Below are positions 20,740 through 30,120 of a DNA stretch of 64,000 bases, in pieces. Position 1 is the stretch's first letter. Every line of letters starts with the position of its first letter. The position numbers and the translations under genes were made by a program. This DNA is from Shewanella pealeana ATCC 700345 (GTDB taxonomy: Bacteria; Pseudomonadota; Gammaproteobacteria; Enterobacterales; Shewanellaceae), in NCBI RefSeq assembly GCF_000018285.1, contig NC_009901.1:1301001-1365000 (forward strand). The letters are read 5' to 3'. The notes under the pieces were generated by a model. It was not told the DNA's origin. It made no database searches and saw nothing but the letters and a program-made list of their open reading frames with translations.

Positions 20740-21041
20740 TGAATAAAATCATATGTTGCTTGTCTTTAATATTGTTATCGAGTCCAACTGTGATGGCAAA
20801 GACAAAAGAGATGAAAGACTATAAATGCTTTCTTAAAACGACCACTGTAGATCAAATAGCCTTCTATTCATGGCCAGTTAATAAGTTACAGTTAAAGATA
20901 GCAAAGTTGCCCGCGAGAAAAGTACCAGACAGAAATGATGGTAAGCGAGCTTACATTAAGGAGGTTGTTGAGTGTGTAGGCTTACATGAAACATTTAATA
21001 CGGCTGCGGGTAAAAAACTAGATAGTCTTACGGTGCGATAA
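20739..21041 (+). CDS. TapY2-like small exported type IV pilus protein
   Basis: This 100-residue protein has a signal peptide ending near TVMA. The mature part has KDYKCF, FYSWPVNKLQLKIAKLPA and EVVECVGLHETF, with two cysteines probably paired. This resembles TapY2 of Aeromonas/Shewanella pilus clusters, from memory of that family. The ATG overlaps the pilE stop by one base (TAATG) with GGAG upstream, so it is translationally coupled to pilE. Its role in the pilus is poorly known. Confidence 0.65.
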   Translation: MNKIICCLSLILLSSPTVMAKTKEMKDYKCFLKTTTVDQIAFYSWPVNKLQLKIAKLPARKVPDRNDGKRAYIKEVVECVGLHETFNTAAGKKLDSLTVR

Positions 21042-21052
21042 TCGCTTTATTT

Positions 21053-21083
21053 AAAGCAGTAATTTAATCTATTACTGCTTTTC
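21053..21083. terminator. bidirectional terminator, pilus operon / fimT
   Basis: An 11-bp stem (AAAGCAGTAAT with ATTACTGCTTT, 21053-21063 and 21071-21081) has T-rich 3' sides for both strands. It separates two convergent units. Confidence 0.82.
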
Positions 21084-21085
21084 GT

Positions 21086-21622
21086 TTAGCTACAGCTTGT
21101 AGCTGCTGATGAGAATCGACTTTTCCCCGCTCGACCTAATTCAATTGCTTTCGAATTAACATTGGTTTTATTCGTTGGGCAGTACGAAATAACACCAGAA
21201 GTAAAACTTCCAGTTATAAGACCGTCAGATGAAAAACTAACGGATTTTTCATCATAAGAAACAAAGTCCTTTGAATTAAAACCGTCTATAACTCTGATCA
21301 CCTTATCGTCTATACCATTTGTGCTATCAAGTGTTCCAAGTACTCCATTATCGATAAAAACGCTAAAACCATTTTGCCAATCTGTTCCGCATGTTCCATC
21401 TCTCAATGGGCAAACTGTAACGGTAGAACCGTAACTTACAGCTTGGCTTCTAGCTAACTGTAATGATTGCTGTATATTTCTAATCGCTGAGTCACTACGG
21501 GAGTTTTCATAAAAAGAATTAAAAGAGGGCGCAGCGACGGTAATTAATATTGTCGCGACAGCTAAAGTCACCATTAGCTCGACAAGAGTGAAAGCGCTTA
21601 TTCTTTTTTTATAGTCTTTCAT
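21086..21622 (-). CDS. GspH/FimT-family pseudopilin, copy 1
   Basis: Prepilin-like protein of 178 residues with FTLVELMVTLAVATILITVAAPSF as N-terminal helix and the FimT/GspH C-terminal domain (SLQLARSQAVSYGSTVTVCP, then YCPT and a final Cys). The residue before the cleavage site is Ala (KRISA/FTLVE) rather than the usual Gly, which may slow prepilin peptidase. It is a clear paralogue of the gene at 21785-22297 on the same strand. It faces the minor pilin operon, so it is regulated separately. FimT in other species can bind DNA during natural transformation, but that role is not shown here. Confidence 0.8.
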   Translation of the reverse strand: MKDYKKRISAFTLVELMVTLAVATILITVAAPSFNSFYENSRSDSAIRNIQQSLQLARSQAVSYGSTVTVCPLRDGTCGTDWQNGFSVFIDNGVLGTLDSTNGIDDKVIRVIDGFNSKDFVSYDEKSVSFSSDGLITGSFTSGVISYCPTNKTNVNSKAIELGRAGKSRFSSAATSCS

Positions 21623-21784
21623 GGCGATATCCTTTGCCTAATAACATATGCAAGTATATTACAAAGTGTACTAATTTTCAGCAGATAAATCGGGCTAAAA
21701 ACGCGCCAATATATTGGCTTGTAGGCATTTTTGACTTTTTAATCTGTAAGAGTTTTAGAGTATCGTAAACGCCTCTATGAAATA

Positions 21785-22297
21785 CTAATCGCAGCTGATG
21801 TCGTTTTTCTGTGAGAACCTCACTCTTCCCGATTGGCTAACAATGACGGCACGAGATTCTGAGTTATTGATTGTATCCGGGCAGTAACTCAAGGTTCCAT
21901 TAGTACCAGAGGCGAGCCCATCGGGTAGGAACCTGATTGCCGGACGGTTGTATCCAACATAATCCTTAGTGTTAAAAGGGCCGACTTGATAAATAACTCG
22001 ATCATTACCGTCAATTAAGTTGGGCTGACCTGAGTCGCTGAAAACGGTAATATTATTGCGCCAGTTTTCGCTGCAGCCTTGTGCGGTGATAGGGCAAACC
22101 GTCACTCTTGAGCCATAGGAAACGGCATGATTTCTTGCTAATTGTATCGATTGTTGAATTTTTCTTATGTTTGAGTCGGCACGTGCTTGGGCATAAAAAA
22201 TCGTGAACGAGGGGACGGCTATGACTATTAGAATGGTCGCTACGACGAGAGTAACCATGAGTTCGATTAAGGTAAAACCTGTAGTTTTGTGGGGCAT
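21785..22297 (-). CDS. GspH/FimT-family pseudopilin, copy 2
   Basis: This 170-residue paralogue of the preceding entry has a normal prepilin leader HKTTG/FTLIELMVTLVVATILIVIAVPSF and the same C-terminal pattern (SIQLARNHAVSYGSRVTVCPI, LSYCPD, terminal CD). The two genes are 162 bases apart, with a weak hairpin and T run between them (about 21700-21722 on the minus strand), so they may be separate transcripts. They presumably supply the FimU/FimT component missing from the pilV-to-tapY2 operon. Divergent from glnB. Confidence 0.82.
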   Translation of the reverse strand: MPHKTTGFTLIELMVTLVVATILIVIAVPSFTIFYAQARADSNIRKIQQSIQLARNHAVSYGSRVTVCPITAQGCSENWRNNITVFSDSGQPNLIDGNDRVIYQVGPFNTKDYVGYNRPAIRFLPDGLASGTNGTLSYCPDTINNSESRAVIVSQSGRVRFSQKNDISCD

Positions 22298-22454
22298 ATT
22301 AACTCATCCTTGAGTTGTTTTAATATTTACATCCTGTAAATATTAGGAGGTGGGGGTAAAAGCAAAGTGTAGCTTACAGATATCTATTGTAAGTGTTCAT
22401 TGATATATTGTTCTGTTATATGAAGACTGCGTTTACTTTTGTGCTATGCCATAA

Positions 22455-22883
<429 letters not shown>

Positions 22884-22892
22884 CGATTAACG

Positions 22893-22934
22893 ACTTTTTC
22901 GCATTATCAGTTATGACAAATAATGCGAAAAAGT
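22893..22934. terminator. long inverted repeat between convergent glnB and nagR
   Basis: Perfect 15-base arms at 22893-22907 and 22920-22934 (ACTTTTTCGCATTAT and its complement) with a 12-base loop. The T tract lies inside the stem rather than after it, so it is an atypical terminator or transcript-stabilising hairpin. Confidence 0.6.
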
Positions 22935-22978
22935 TAGAGTTGTACTAGAAGCAGTACAAGAAGTTGAGTTAAATCTAA

Positions 22979-23995
22979 TTAAGCTCTTGGCTTGGCAGAA
23001 GAGTCTCTAATCACTGGCTCCGGCTGGAATATTTTAGCCAAGTCTGATTTTTCCTCTCTACGTTTCGCTATCAATAATTCAGTCGCAATATGCGCGATCT
23101 CCTCATTGGGCTGATGCACGGTCGTAAGTTTAGGCCATGTTTGGCGTGAAAATGGACTATCCTCGAAGCCTACAATTGAGATCTCAGCAGGAATATCCAC
23201 TCCCTCTAATCGTGCTGCAAACAAAGCACCTGCAGCGATTTCATCGTTACAAGCGACAATGGCAGTTGGTCTAACGCTTTGATTCAATAATTGCTTTGCA
23301 CCTTGAACCCCTGACTCGAAAGAGTATTTACCATCGATGATATGGTCTTGGTTAACAGAGATCTTGTTATCTTCTAGTGCTTGTTTAAATCCAGCTAAAC
23401 GCTCTTTAGTTGATTCATGTTCATGATCGCCACTTAAGAAAGCGATATCTCGATGCCCCAAGTCGATAAGATGCTGAGTTATGGATATCGCACCGGATCT
23501 GTCATTGACCAAAACTGCTAATCCAGAGCCTTTGTCGGCTTTCTCGCCCGCGATAATGCGCACATAATTCGCGTCGATATTATCAAGGGCGGCCAAGATC
23601 ACCGGATCTTCTGATAATGGTGGTGTAAGCACCAAGCCTGATAAACGGTTATGCTTAACTAACTTGGTTAGCTCTTCACAGATGTTCTCGGCTCTTGAGT
23701 TACAAGGGTGAATTAATAATTCGTAGCCCAGATCTTTGCATGCAGACAGGATACCGTTCTGCATATCGATGATGTAATAAGCATTTGGATTATCGTAAAT
23801 AAAACCAATTACATAGGACTTAGTGCCAGCTAAGTTTCTTGCAGCTAAATTAGGCTGATAGTTCAGCTCGTTAATAGCTGCATTGACTTTATCTATCGTG
23901 GCCTGCTTTACCGATGGCTCATTATTGGTAACCCGTGACACTGTTTTAATCGATACGCCAGCATGTTTGGCAACATCATTTATGGTGACTTTCAT
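22979..23995 (-). CDS. nagR: LacI-family repressor of GlcNAc/chitin utilisation
   Basis: This 338-residue repressor has an N-terminal LacI helix-turn-helix (TINDVAKHAGVSIKTVSRVTNNE, residues 4-26), the hinge helix NLAARNLAGTKS and a periplasmic-binding-like effector domain. It lies divergent to the TonB receptor gene at the head of the nag locus, where NagR is known in Shewanella (Yang and co-workers' reconstruction of the GlcNAc pathway). A TGACA-N4-TGTCA operator recurs at 24341, 29615, 29950, 33119 and 36696. It should release DNA when GlcNAc or GlcNAc-6-P is present; which one cannot be read from sequence. Confidence 0.85.
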   Translation of the reverse strand: MKVTINDVAKHAGVSIKTVSRVTNNEPSVKQATIDKVNAAINELNYQPNLAARNLAGTKSYVIGFIYDNPNAYYIIDMQNGILSACKDLGYELLIHPCNSRAENICEELTKLVKHNRLSGLVLTPPLSEDPVILAALDNIDANYVRIIAGEKADKGSGLAVLVNDRSGAISITQHLIDLGHRDIAFLSGDHEHESTKERLAGFKQALEDNKISVNQDHIIDGKYSFESGVQGAKQLLNQSVRPTAIVACNDEIAAGALFAARLEGVDIPAEISIVGFEDSPFSRQTWPKLTTVHQPNEEIAHIATELLIAKRREEKSDLAKIFQPEPVIRDSSAKPRA

Positions 23996-24340
23996 TAAGC
24001 AATATTCTCGTTAGTTACACACTTTGTGCTGCCAAAAGATGGTAACACAAGATTAACAAACAGCGTGGCAAAGGTGCAATTTGTCCGGAAATTTAGCGAT
24101 ATAGTGCGAAGTTTTAGTCGATTTAGCAATGATAAGCGGTCAACTTTTTATGTTTTTTCACCCTAAAGCAAAAAAGTTCACTTATTGAGCAGCTTGTTTG
24201 TGCGTAGTTAACTTTCTGTATTTAAAAGGTAAATACGCGAGTGTTTTTGCGGAAATGTTATTGTATACGATTATTGTGAGTGTGTTGGTTATTTTGTTGT
24301 GGCGCGACTGTTAATAATTGTGTAATGTTTGCCCTAGACA

Positions 24341-24354
24341 TGACAGCGTTGTCA
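24341..24354. promoter_or_regulatory. NagR operator upstream of the TonB receptor
   Basis: TGACAGCGTTGTCA lies 61 bases before the receptor ATG, in the 420-bp nagR/receptor intergenic region. It fits the TGACARCGYTGTCA consensus built from the five copies in this window. No second copy lies closer to nagR, so strong autoregulation is not indicated. Confidence 0.8.
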
Positions 24355-24415
24355 TTCCGCTTCTGGAATGGTTATGGATATAAAAAAAGATAATAAGTTA
24401 TGGAAGGGAAACGAG

Positions 24416-27025
24416 ATGCGACCATTAACCTTTAAGAAAAGTGTACTAGCTACAAATATCGCACTGCTGATGAGCGGGGCTTTGTCTGTTTCTGCTATGG
24501 CGGCAGAGGCTGATGCGAAAGCTGCAGCAGCAGACGAAAACATTGAGAAGATTGAAGTGCGCGGCATGCGAGCCTCAATGAAAGCCTCAATCAATGCCAA
24601 AAGATTCTCTGATTCAGTGGTTGATGCCGTAACTGCTGAAGATATTGGTAAGTTTCCCGATGGTGATGTAGGTGAATCACTAGGCCGTATTCCGGGTGTT
24701 GCCGTTAACCGTCAGTTTGGCCAAGGCCAGCAGGTTTCTATTCGAGGAGCATCGAGCCAGCTGACTCGAACTTTGCTTAATGGCCATTCAGTAGCATCGA
24801 CGGGTTGGTACGACCAACAGGCCATCGACCGTAGCTTTAACTACTCTCTACTTCCGCCTGAAATGGTAGGCGCAATCGAAGTTTATAAGTCATCACAAGC
24901 GGATATTCCTGAAGGTGGTATCGGTGGTACGGTAATCGTTAAGACCCGTAAGCCACTAGACTTGGATGCAAACTCAGTATTTATCAGCGCTAAAGGCGAC
25001 TATGGCACAATCTCTGAAGAGGTCGATCCTGAGCTTTCTGGTTTATACAGCTGGAAAAATGAAGATGAAAACTTCGGTTTCCTACTTTCAGCTGCAGCTT
25101 CAGAAACTAACTACCAGCGTAACGGAATTGAATCGCTAGTCGGTTGGGGGGATATCGTTCCTACAACGTTTGAGCAAGAGCGTGAGCGCACAGCAATTAA
25201 CGGTGCATTACAATACCGCCCGACAGATAACCTAGAGTTTGGCTTGAATATCATGACGCTTGATATGAAAGCTAATAACGCCAATACCTCACTGTTTACC
25301 ATGTTCCCTGATGATAAAGAAGCGGCTTGTGAGCAAACTAACGCATCGGGCACTTGTACCTTCTATCGTCGCGATGGCAAGGGCGAGAACCCAGGTTGGG
25401 CGCAAACTTGGGCTCGTAAAGCGAGCATGGATTCAAATACTTATGATTTGGATTTCAAATATGAAGCGGACAGCTACACCTTAGAAGGCCGAGTGGGTAA
25501 CACTAAGTCTGAAGGTGGTACTGATATGACGGCTAACTACGGTTTCTGGTTAGGTCAGCCTGGTGATTATGCCGGAACTTATGATGCGACCGGTGAGCAG
25601 ATAAAAATCGATATCGCCAATAAGTCATTTGACGCAGGAGATTTTGGTGGCCCACTTTCTCCGGCAGGTTGGTCTCTTAAGAAGCAGCCAAATTCAGATG
25701 AAGAGACTTACGCACAGTTCGACGTGACAGTCCCTGTTGATCTAGGCGCTATCACCTCATTTAAGACTGGTGTTCGTTGGGCAGACCATGACGTAAAGCA
25801 GGAAACTTTCCCCGCTATTGTTAACGCCGATGTGACGGCTAAAGATGCATCAGCTTACTATTCAGGAACAGTTTCTTCTGGTGCAGGCTTTACTCTACCT
25901 AAGCCAAACCTCGATGCAATGCTTGCAGATGCAAACGCGGCAATTAGTGGCTTTAGCAAAGAAGGTACTGTTTATAAGTCTGGTTACGGCACCATTACCG
26001 AAGAGAACTTAGCGCTATATTTAATGGCTAACTTCGAGTCAGATGGTGTTCGCGGTAACTTTGGTCTACGTTATATCTCAACCGATGCCTCTTCTGATTA
26101 CTATAAGCTACAATCTGACGGTACTTATGCAGATAACTTGAGTACAAGAGATGCTAGCTACAATGATGTGTTACCAAGCGTAAACGTTGCCTTTGATGTT
26201 GCACCAGATGTGATTATCCGTACTTCGGCATCACAAGTTATCTCTCGTCCTAACTATGGCGATATGTTCGCCTCTTCTGCGCTAGCCGGTTATAACGACG
26301 GCACAGCGGGCAATGAAGTGGTTAATACGGGTAATATTGCACTAGAACCATTTAAAGCAACACAAGCAGATTTGGGTGTTGAATGGTACTTCAGCCCAGA
26401 TGGTCTAGTTGCTGCAACATATTTCATTAAAGATATCAGCTCATTCGTTACTTCAAATCAAATCTTAGATCAAAGCATCGGTATTATTGACCCTGATTCT
26501 GGTGAAGATAGCTGGACTAAGTCGACTAAGAAGAATGGTACTGGTGGTCAAATTCAAGGTGTCGAGCTTCAATTGCAAGATTCATTTGAAAACGGCCTAG
26601 GCTACTCAGCTAACTATACTTTTGCAGATTCAGATGCACCTGCTGATAACTATCCGGATGAAGTGAGTGTATTCTCTGATTCATCTAAGCATACAGTTAA
26701 CCTAGTGGGTTACTACGAGATGGAAGACTTTTCTGCTCGTGTAGCTTATAACTGGCGCAGTGAATACATGATCCGTGAGCTTCCAGGTTTCTACGGCAAC
26801 CGTGAGCACCAAGACTATGGAACTGTTGATTTAAGTGCTAACTACAACATTACTGATTACCTATCTGTGACTTTCGAAGTAGTTAATCTACTTGAAGAAG
26901 ATAGCGTACAGCTTGGTGTCGCTCCAGATTCTGCTGAAGTAAAGCCAGAGCTTAAGGATGGTTACCCAGCATGGAGCTTCGAAGGTGAAGCGCGTTATAA
27001 GCTAGGTGTTGCATTACGCTTCTAA
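24416..27025 (+). CDS. TonB-dependent receptor for GlcNAc oligomers
   Basis: Outer-membrane active transporter of 869 residues. A signal peptide ends near AMAAEA. The TonB-box region is followed by a plug domain (VTAEDIGKFPDGDVGESLGRIPGVAV, QVSIRG, TLLNGHSVAS) and a 22-strand barrel ending in the required aromatic residue (KLGVALRF). GKFPDGDVGESL is typical of the carbohydrate receptor group. The frame is open from 24368, but the ATG at 24416 starts the signal peptide and has GGAAGGGAAACG upstream. The NagR operator just upstream and the flanking GlcNAc genes point to chitooligosaccharide uptake. Confidence 0.87.
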   Translation: MRPLTFKKSVLATNIALLMSGALSVSAMAAEADAKAAAADENIEKIEVRGMRASMKASINAKRFSDSVVDAVTAEDIGKFPDGDVGESLGRIPGVAVNRQFGQGQQVSIRGASSQLTRTLLNGHSVASTGWYDQQAIDRSFNYSLLPPEMVGAIEVYKSSQADIPEGGIGGTVIVKTRKPLDLDANSVFISAKGDYGTISEEVDPELSGLYSWKNEDENFGFLLSAAASETNYQRNGIESLVGWGDIVPTTFEQERERTAINGALQYRPTDNLEFGLNIMTLDMKANNANTSLFTMFPDDKEAACEQTNASGTCTFYRRDGKGENPGWAQTWARKASMDSNTYDLDFKYEADSYTLEGRVGNTKSEGGTDMTANYGFWLGQPGDYAGTYDATGEQIKIDIANKSFDAGDFGGPLSPAGWSLKKQPNSDEETYAQFDVTVPVDLGAITSFKTGVRWADHDVKQETFPAIVNADVTAKDASAYYSGTVSSGAGFTLPKPNLDAMLADANAAISGFSKEGTVYKSGYGTITEENLALYLMANFESDGVRGNFGLRYISTDASSDYYKLQSDGTYADNLSTRDASYNDVLPSVNVAFDVAPDVIIRTSASQVISRPNYGDMFASSALAGYNDGTAGNEVVNTGNIALEPFKATQADLGVEWYFSPDGLVAATYFIKDISSFVTSNQILDQSIGIIDPDSGEDSWTKSTKKNGTGGQIQGVELQLQDSFENGLGYSANYTFADSDAPADNYPDEVSVFSDSSKHTVNLVGYYEMEDFSARVAYNWRSEYMIRELPGFYGNREHQDYGTVDLSANYNITDYLSVTFEVVNLLEEDSVQLGVAPDSAEVKPELKDGYPAWSFEGEARYKLGVALRF

Positions 27026-27050
27026 GCAAATAGAAAAATGAGTACAAGAT

Positions 27051-27078
27051 AAAGCCCAGCATTTGCTGGGCTTTTTAT
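27051..27078 (+). terminator. terminator between receptor and halogenase-like gene
   Basis: The 10-bp stem AAAGCCCAGC/GCTGGGCTTT (27051-27060 with 27065-27074) is followed by TTTT. It should lower expression of the downstream gene relative to the receptor. Confidence 0.85.
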
Positions 27079-27164
27079 TGAAAAGATAAAATCAGTTAAA
27101 GCTAATTAAACGCTGTGATTCCGGTCAAAAAATGCAGGTGCATAACTGCTAAAGCTTACTGTTG

Positions 27165-27180
27165 ATACTGATTGGTATTA
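27165..27180 (+). repeat. ATACTGATTGGTATTA dispersed short repeat
   Basis: The same 16 bases occur exactly at 50283-50298 and, reversed, at 39241-39256. A 12-base core is at 28778-28789. Here it ends 11 bases before the halogenase ATG and covers its leader. Confidence 0.6.
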
Positions 27181-27191
27181 TTGGAGGTGAG

Positions 27192-28718
27192 ATGGATATT
27201 AAAAGAATAGCGATTGTTGGTGGTGGTACAGCGGGCTGGCTGGCGGCAAACCATCTTGGTAAAGCGCTGCAAGAAAATGATCAGTTATCAATTACGTTAA
27301 TCGAATCTCCGGATATCCCAACCATTGGGGTCGGGGAGGGCACGGTACCCGCAATACGTCAGTCGCTGCAAAGCTTTGGCATTAGCGAGACCGAGTTTAT
27401 TCGCCGCTGTGATGTCACCTTCAAACAATCGATAAAGTTCGTTAACTGGCTCGACAAGAGCCAGCATGGGCAAGATAACTTTTATCACCATCTGTTCGAT
27501 ATGCCTGGCTCAGTGCTGCAAGATTTAACTGCTCGCTGGTTAGCGAACAAAAATAGTTGTTACGCTGGTTCGGTATCGCCGCAGCATGAAGTCTGTGAAG
27601 CTTTTAGGGCACCAAAGAATATAAGCGATCCTGAATATGTGGGAAAGCTCGGTTATGCCTATCACCTCAACGCGGCTAAGTTTGCTAAATTGCTCGGTGA
27701 AAATGCTAAACAGCGATTTCGAGTTGAGCACCTTTGGGCTAATGTGCAGGAAGTTATTCTTGGGAAAGACGGTGAGATAGTATCTCTAGTCACAGATAGT
27801 GCAGGCAAGCTGGATTTCGATTTCTATATTGATTGTAGCGGCTTTGCTTCAATACTTATAGATAAGGCGCTTAAGGTTCCTTTTTTAAATAAGGCTGAGC
27901 AGTTGTTTGTCGACAAGGCAGTAGTCGTTCAAGTTCCCACTGCCAATGACGATGTTATCCCTCCCTTTACCATTTCTACCGCCCATCAGGCTGGTTGGAT
28001 TTGGGATATAGCCTTAAGTAATCGCCGCGGTATTGGCTTGGTCTACTCTTCTAAATATATGGATGATGAGACCGCAATCAGCAAGCTAGATACCTATCTA
28101 GGCGGTACGCTTGCTGAGCATCAGCATAGAATCATTCCAATGACAGTCGGTTACCGTGAGCGGTCATGGGAGAAGAACTGTGTGGCATTGGGCTTGGCGC
28201 AAGGCTTTTTGGAGCCATTAGAGGCGACATCGATTCTTTTGACCGACTTTGCTGCCGGATTTTTAGCTCAACGCTTTCCAGATACTACTTCTCAGTTAGC
28301 CGCAATACAGCAGCGTTTTAATCACGTTATGGGTTATGCCTGGGAGCGAGTAGTAGACTTTATTAAGCTACATTATTGCCTGTCGGATCGTGAAGATTCA
28401 CAATTTTGGATAGATAATCGTGATCCGGAAACTATGTCTGTAGAGCTCAAAAATCGGTTAGCACAGTGGCAAGATTTTGTGCCCTGTAGAGAAGACTTCT
28501 TTAGCAGGTTCGAGGTATTTGATTTAGAAAATTACCTCTATGTTCTGTACGGTATGCAGCATACCCCTGAGCGGAGGCAAAGGAACCTTGAGCTAGGGGC
28601 TGAATCCTGTGCTTTACAGCATAGACTGCATACTGTGGCTAAACAGCTTACAGCCGAGTTACCGCAGCATAGAGACTTGTTAGAGAAAATAAAGCGTTAC
28701 GGTTTGCAGAAGGTATAG
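27192..28718 (+). CDS. flavin-dependent tryptophan-halogenase family protein
   Basis: This 508-residue flavoprotein resembles PrnA-type halogenases over its whole length. The FAD motif GGGTAGW is at 10-16. The catalytic lysine is Lys78 in TFKQSIKFVNW (PrnA Lys79). The family WxWxIP motif reads WIWDIA at 269-274, with Pro replaced by Ala. The partner glutamate is Glu344 in FLEPLEATS (PrnA Glu346), where PrnA's STG becomes ATS. The ATG at 27192 has a perfect GGAGGTGAG ribosome site. It follows the TonB receptor and its terminator. Substrate and halide are unknown; a role in modifying an indole or a receptor-associated compound is speculation. Confidence 0.82.
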   Translation: MDIKRIAIVGGGTAGWLAANHLGKALQENDQLSITLIESPDIPTIGVGEGTVPAIRQSLQSFGISETEFIRRCDVTFKQSIKFVNWLDKSQHGQDNFYHHLFDMPGSVLQDLTARWLANKNSCYAGSVSPQHEVCEAFRAPKNISDPEYVGKLGYAYHLNAAKFAKLLGENAKQRFRVEHLWANVQEVILGKDGEIVSLVTDSAGKLDFDFYIDCSGFASILIDKALKVPFLNKAEQLFVDKAVVVQVPTANDDVIPPFTISTAHQAGWIWDIALSNRRGIGLVYSSKYMDDETAISKLDTYLGGTLAEHQHRIIPMTVGYRERSWEKNCVALGLAQGFLEPLEATSILLTDFAAGFLAQRFPDTTSQLAAIQQRFNHVMGYAWERVVDFIKLHYCLSDREDSQFWIDNRDPETMSVELKNRLAQWQDFVPCREDFFSRFEVFDLENYLYVLYGMQHTPERRQRNLELGAESCALQHRLHTVAKQLTAELPQHRDLLEKIKRYGLQKV

Positions 28719-28729
28719 TTAATCTTTTT

Positions 28730-28760
28730 AGCCAAGTTCGGCAATGCTGAACTTGGCTAA
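28730..28760. terminator. inverted repeat between convergent trpH-like and sapC-like genes
   Basis: Perfect 11-base arms TAGCCAAGTTC/GAACTTGGCTA have a 9-base loop and no T run after either side. It probably acts as a weak bidirectional stop or a 3'-end stabiliser. Confidence 0.5.
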
Positions 28761-28784
28761 TACTATGATTTATGTTGATTGGTA

Positions 28785-29513
28785 TTAATGAGTCAGATCA
28801 TAGTTGTTTTGCTTTTCAATCAGGCGTGAGATCTGCTGTAGTGATACTAGGTGAGCGTAGATTAATGGCAGTAAGCCGTTTTCTTTTAAAGATAAGAACT
28901 CTTCATTGCTTAGCTGGTTTAAGGCCTGCTCATCAACCACATATATGCCGTCGATGTTAATTGGCTGCTGACTTTCGGCTAGCTTAATTGTTAGCTGTTT
29001 TGCGGTGAATAAACTTTTCGATGCTAACAACTGACAAATGTTGCCTGTTTGCTCATTAAATGCGGCGATTTCTAGCAGTGCTTGAGTACGTTTCTTAAGG
29101 TAGTCACTCTGCTCTTTGTCATCGTTAAATAAGCGCTGTGCATTCTCGCTGACTTCTGTCACTAACGGACTGGCTGTATCGACACAGATAAGTACGTTGT
29201 CACTTTCCTGACTGGTTTTAACTAAAGATAACGGTGCGTTATTAAAGCCTTTAGGCTTTATCATTGCAGGCCATTCACTCGTTTGGCAGTAGAGGTTTAA
29301 GTCGTTTTTAACTCCCATCATGGCAACAGGAATAAACTGCCCTGTTTCGCTATTCTTAACAAATACCAGTGGAAACTCGGTCGCTAATTGATGGAATTCG
29401 TGGAAAACAACAGGAATGAGTTGTTGATCGGCAAAGCGACGATAGTCTTTAGACTCAGTAACGCACATTCTAAGGTGATCATTAGAGTTAAGTGGGACGA
29501 TATTATTTTTCAT
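28785..29513 (-). CDS. SapC-like protein
   Basis: The 242-residue soluble protein matches the SapC family named for Campylobacter S-layer genes, with VVFHEFHQLATEFPLVFVKNS near residues 35-55 and VAMMGV after it. SapC-like genes often accompany TonB receptors and halogenase-like genes in Caulobacter, Xanthomonas and Shewanella sugar loci; their function is unknown. It is transcribed opposite to the halogenase. Its own NagR operator at 29615 lies about 100 bases before the ATG, so it belongs to the GlcNAc regulon. Confidence 0.78.
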   Translation of the reverse strand: MKNNIVPLNSNDHLRMCVTESKDYRRFADQQLIPVVFHEFHQLATEFPLVFVKNSETGQFIPVAMMGVKNDLNLYCQTSEWPAMIKPKGFNNAPLSLVKTSQESDNVLICVDTASPLVTEVSENAQRLFNDDKEQSDYLKKRTQALLEIAAFNEQTGNICQLLASKSLFTAKQLTIKLAESQQPINIDGIYVVDEQALNQLSNEEFLSLKENGLLPLIYAHLVSLQQISRLIEKQNNYDLTH

Positions 29514-29614
29514 TGTTATAGGGTCCTTGAACGTAATCTTGTTTAAGCAGTCGTAGGTGAACGCTTTTGTGTTGCTAATGAGTGGCGTTTGTTGTGTTTA
29601 GGTATACTTTTAAG

Positions 29615-29628
29615 TGACAACGTTGTCA
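29615..29628. promoter_or_regulatory. NagR operator upstream of the sapC-like gene
   Basis: TGACAACGTTGTCA is the only perfect palindrome among the five operators. It lies 102 bases before the minus-strand ATG at 29513. Confidence 0.82.
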
Positions 29629-29949
29629 ATTAAACCCTGAGCGCAATATTTCCCAATAGCTGGTTACTGCTAATAGTGGCCAAAGTTAATTAATGCCCTA
29701 CCGTAACCACTTGTTTTTAAATTAGTTTTAGTTTGGTGTTTAATGCGTTTTAATTTGAGATGGAAAAAGAGTGACAAATAAAGGCAAGCCAATGGGTAAG
29801 CGATATTTATGCCGTCGGTACATGGTTTTTGTACGTATCGCAATGTTTTAATTTGCTTTTATTTGTTTGTGCCTATGCGGGTGAAATATAAATAGAGCCA
29901 AATGTCAGATAAATGTAGCTGTTTTGTATGTGTTTGTGTATATTCTAAA

Positions 29950-29963
29950 TGACAGCGTTGTCA
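29950..29963. promoter_or_regulatory. NagR operator upstream of the hex leader
   Basis: TGACAGCGTTGTCA sits directly after a TATATT -10-like sequence, so it would cover the start of transcription. It is 319 bases before the hex ATG, with a terminator between. Confidence 0.82.
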
Positions 29964-30120
29964 TCTGCTTGTGTGACAGCTTGTTGTAAGGTCTTCATGG
30001 ATGGGAAGAGGTCTCCCGCCCCATGTTTTTGACGAACAATTATGTTTGTTACTCCTATATAGTCTCTCCCCAGAAACTAGCGTGGGCCGAGTACTGATTG
30101 AGTACTCGGCCATTTTTTTA
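29964..30120 (+). ncRNA. putative NagR-controlled leader or small RNA
   Basis: The stretch lies between a NagR operator with a -10-like box and a strong Rho-independent terminator ending at 30119. It would give a transcript of about 155-165 bases that stops before hex. It contains an 11-codon frame at 29997-30032 (MDGKRSPAPCF) with AAGG six bases upstream, then a second tiny frame. It could be an attenuated leader for hex, a leader peptide, or a free small RNA. No family match is known to me. Confidence 0.35.
30085..30120 (+). terminator. strong terminator upstream of hex
   Basis: The perfect 11-bp stem GGCCGAGTACT/AGTACTCGGCC (30085-30095 with 30101-30111) has a 5-base loop and is followed by A and seven T. 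It lies 162 bases before the hex ATG, inside the presumed hex leader. Confidence 0.9.
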
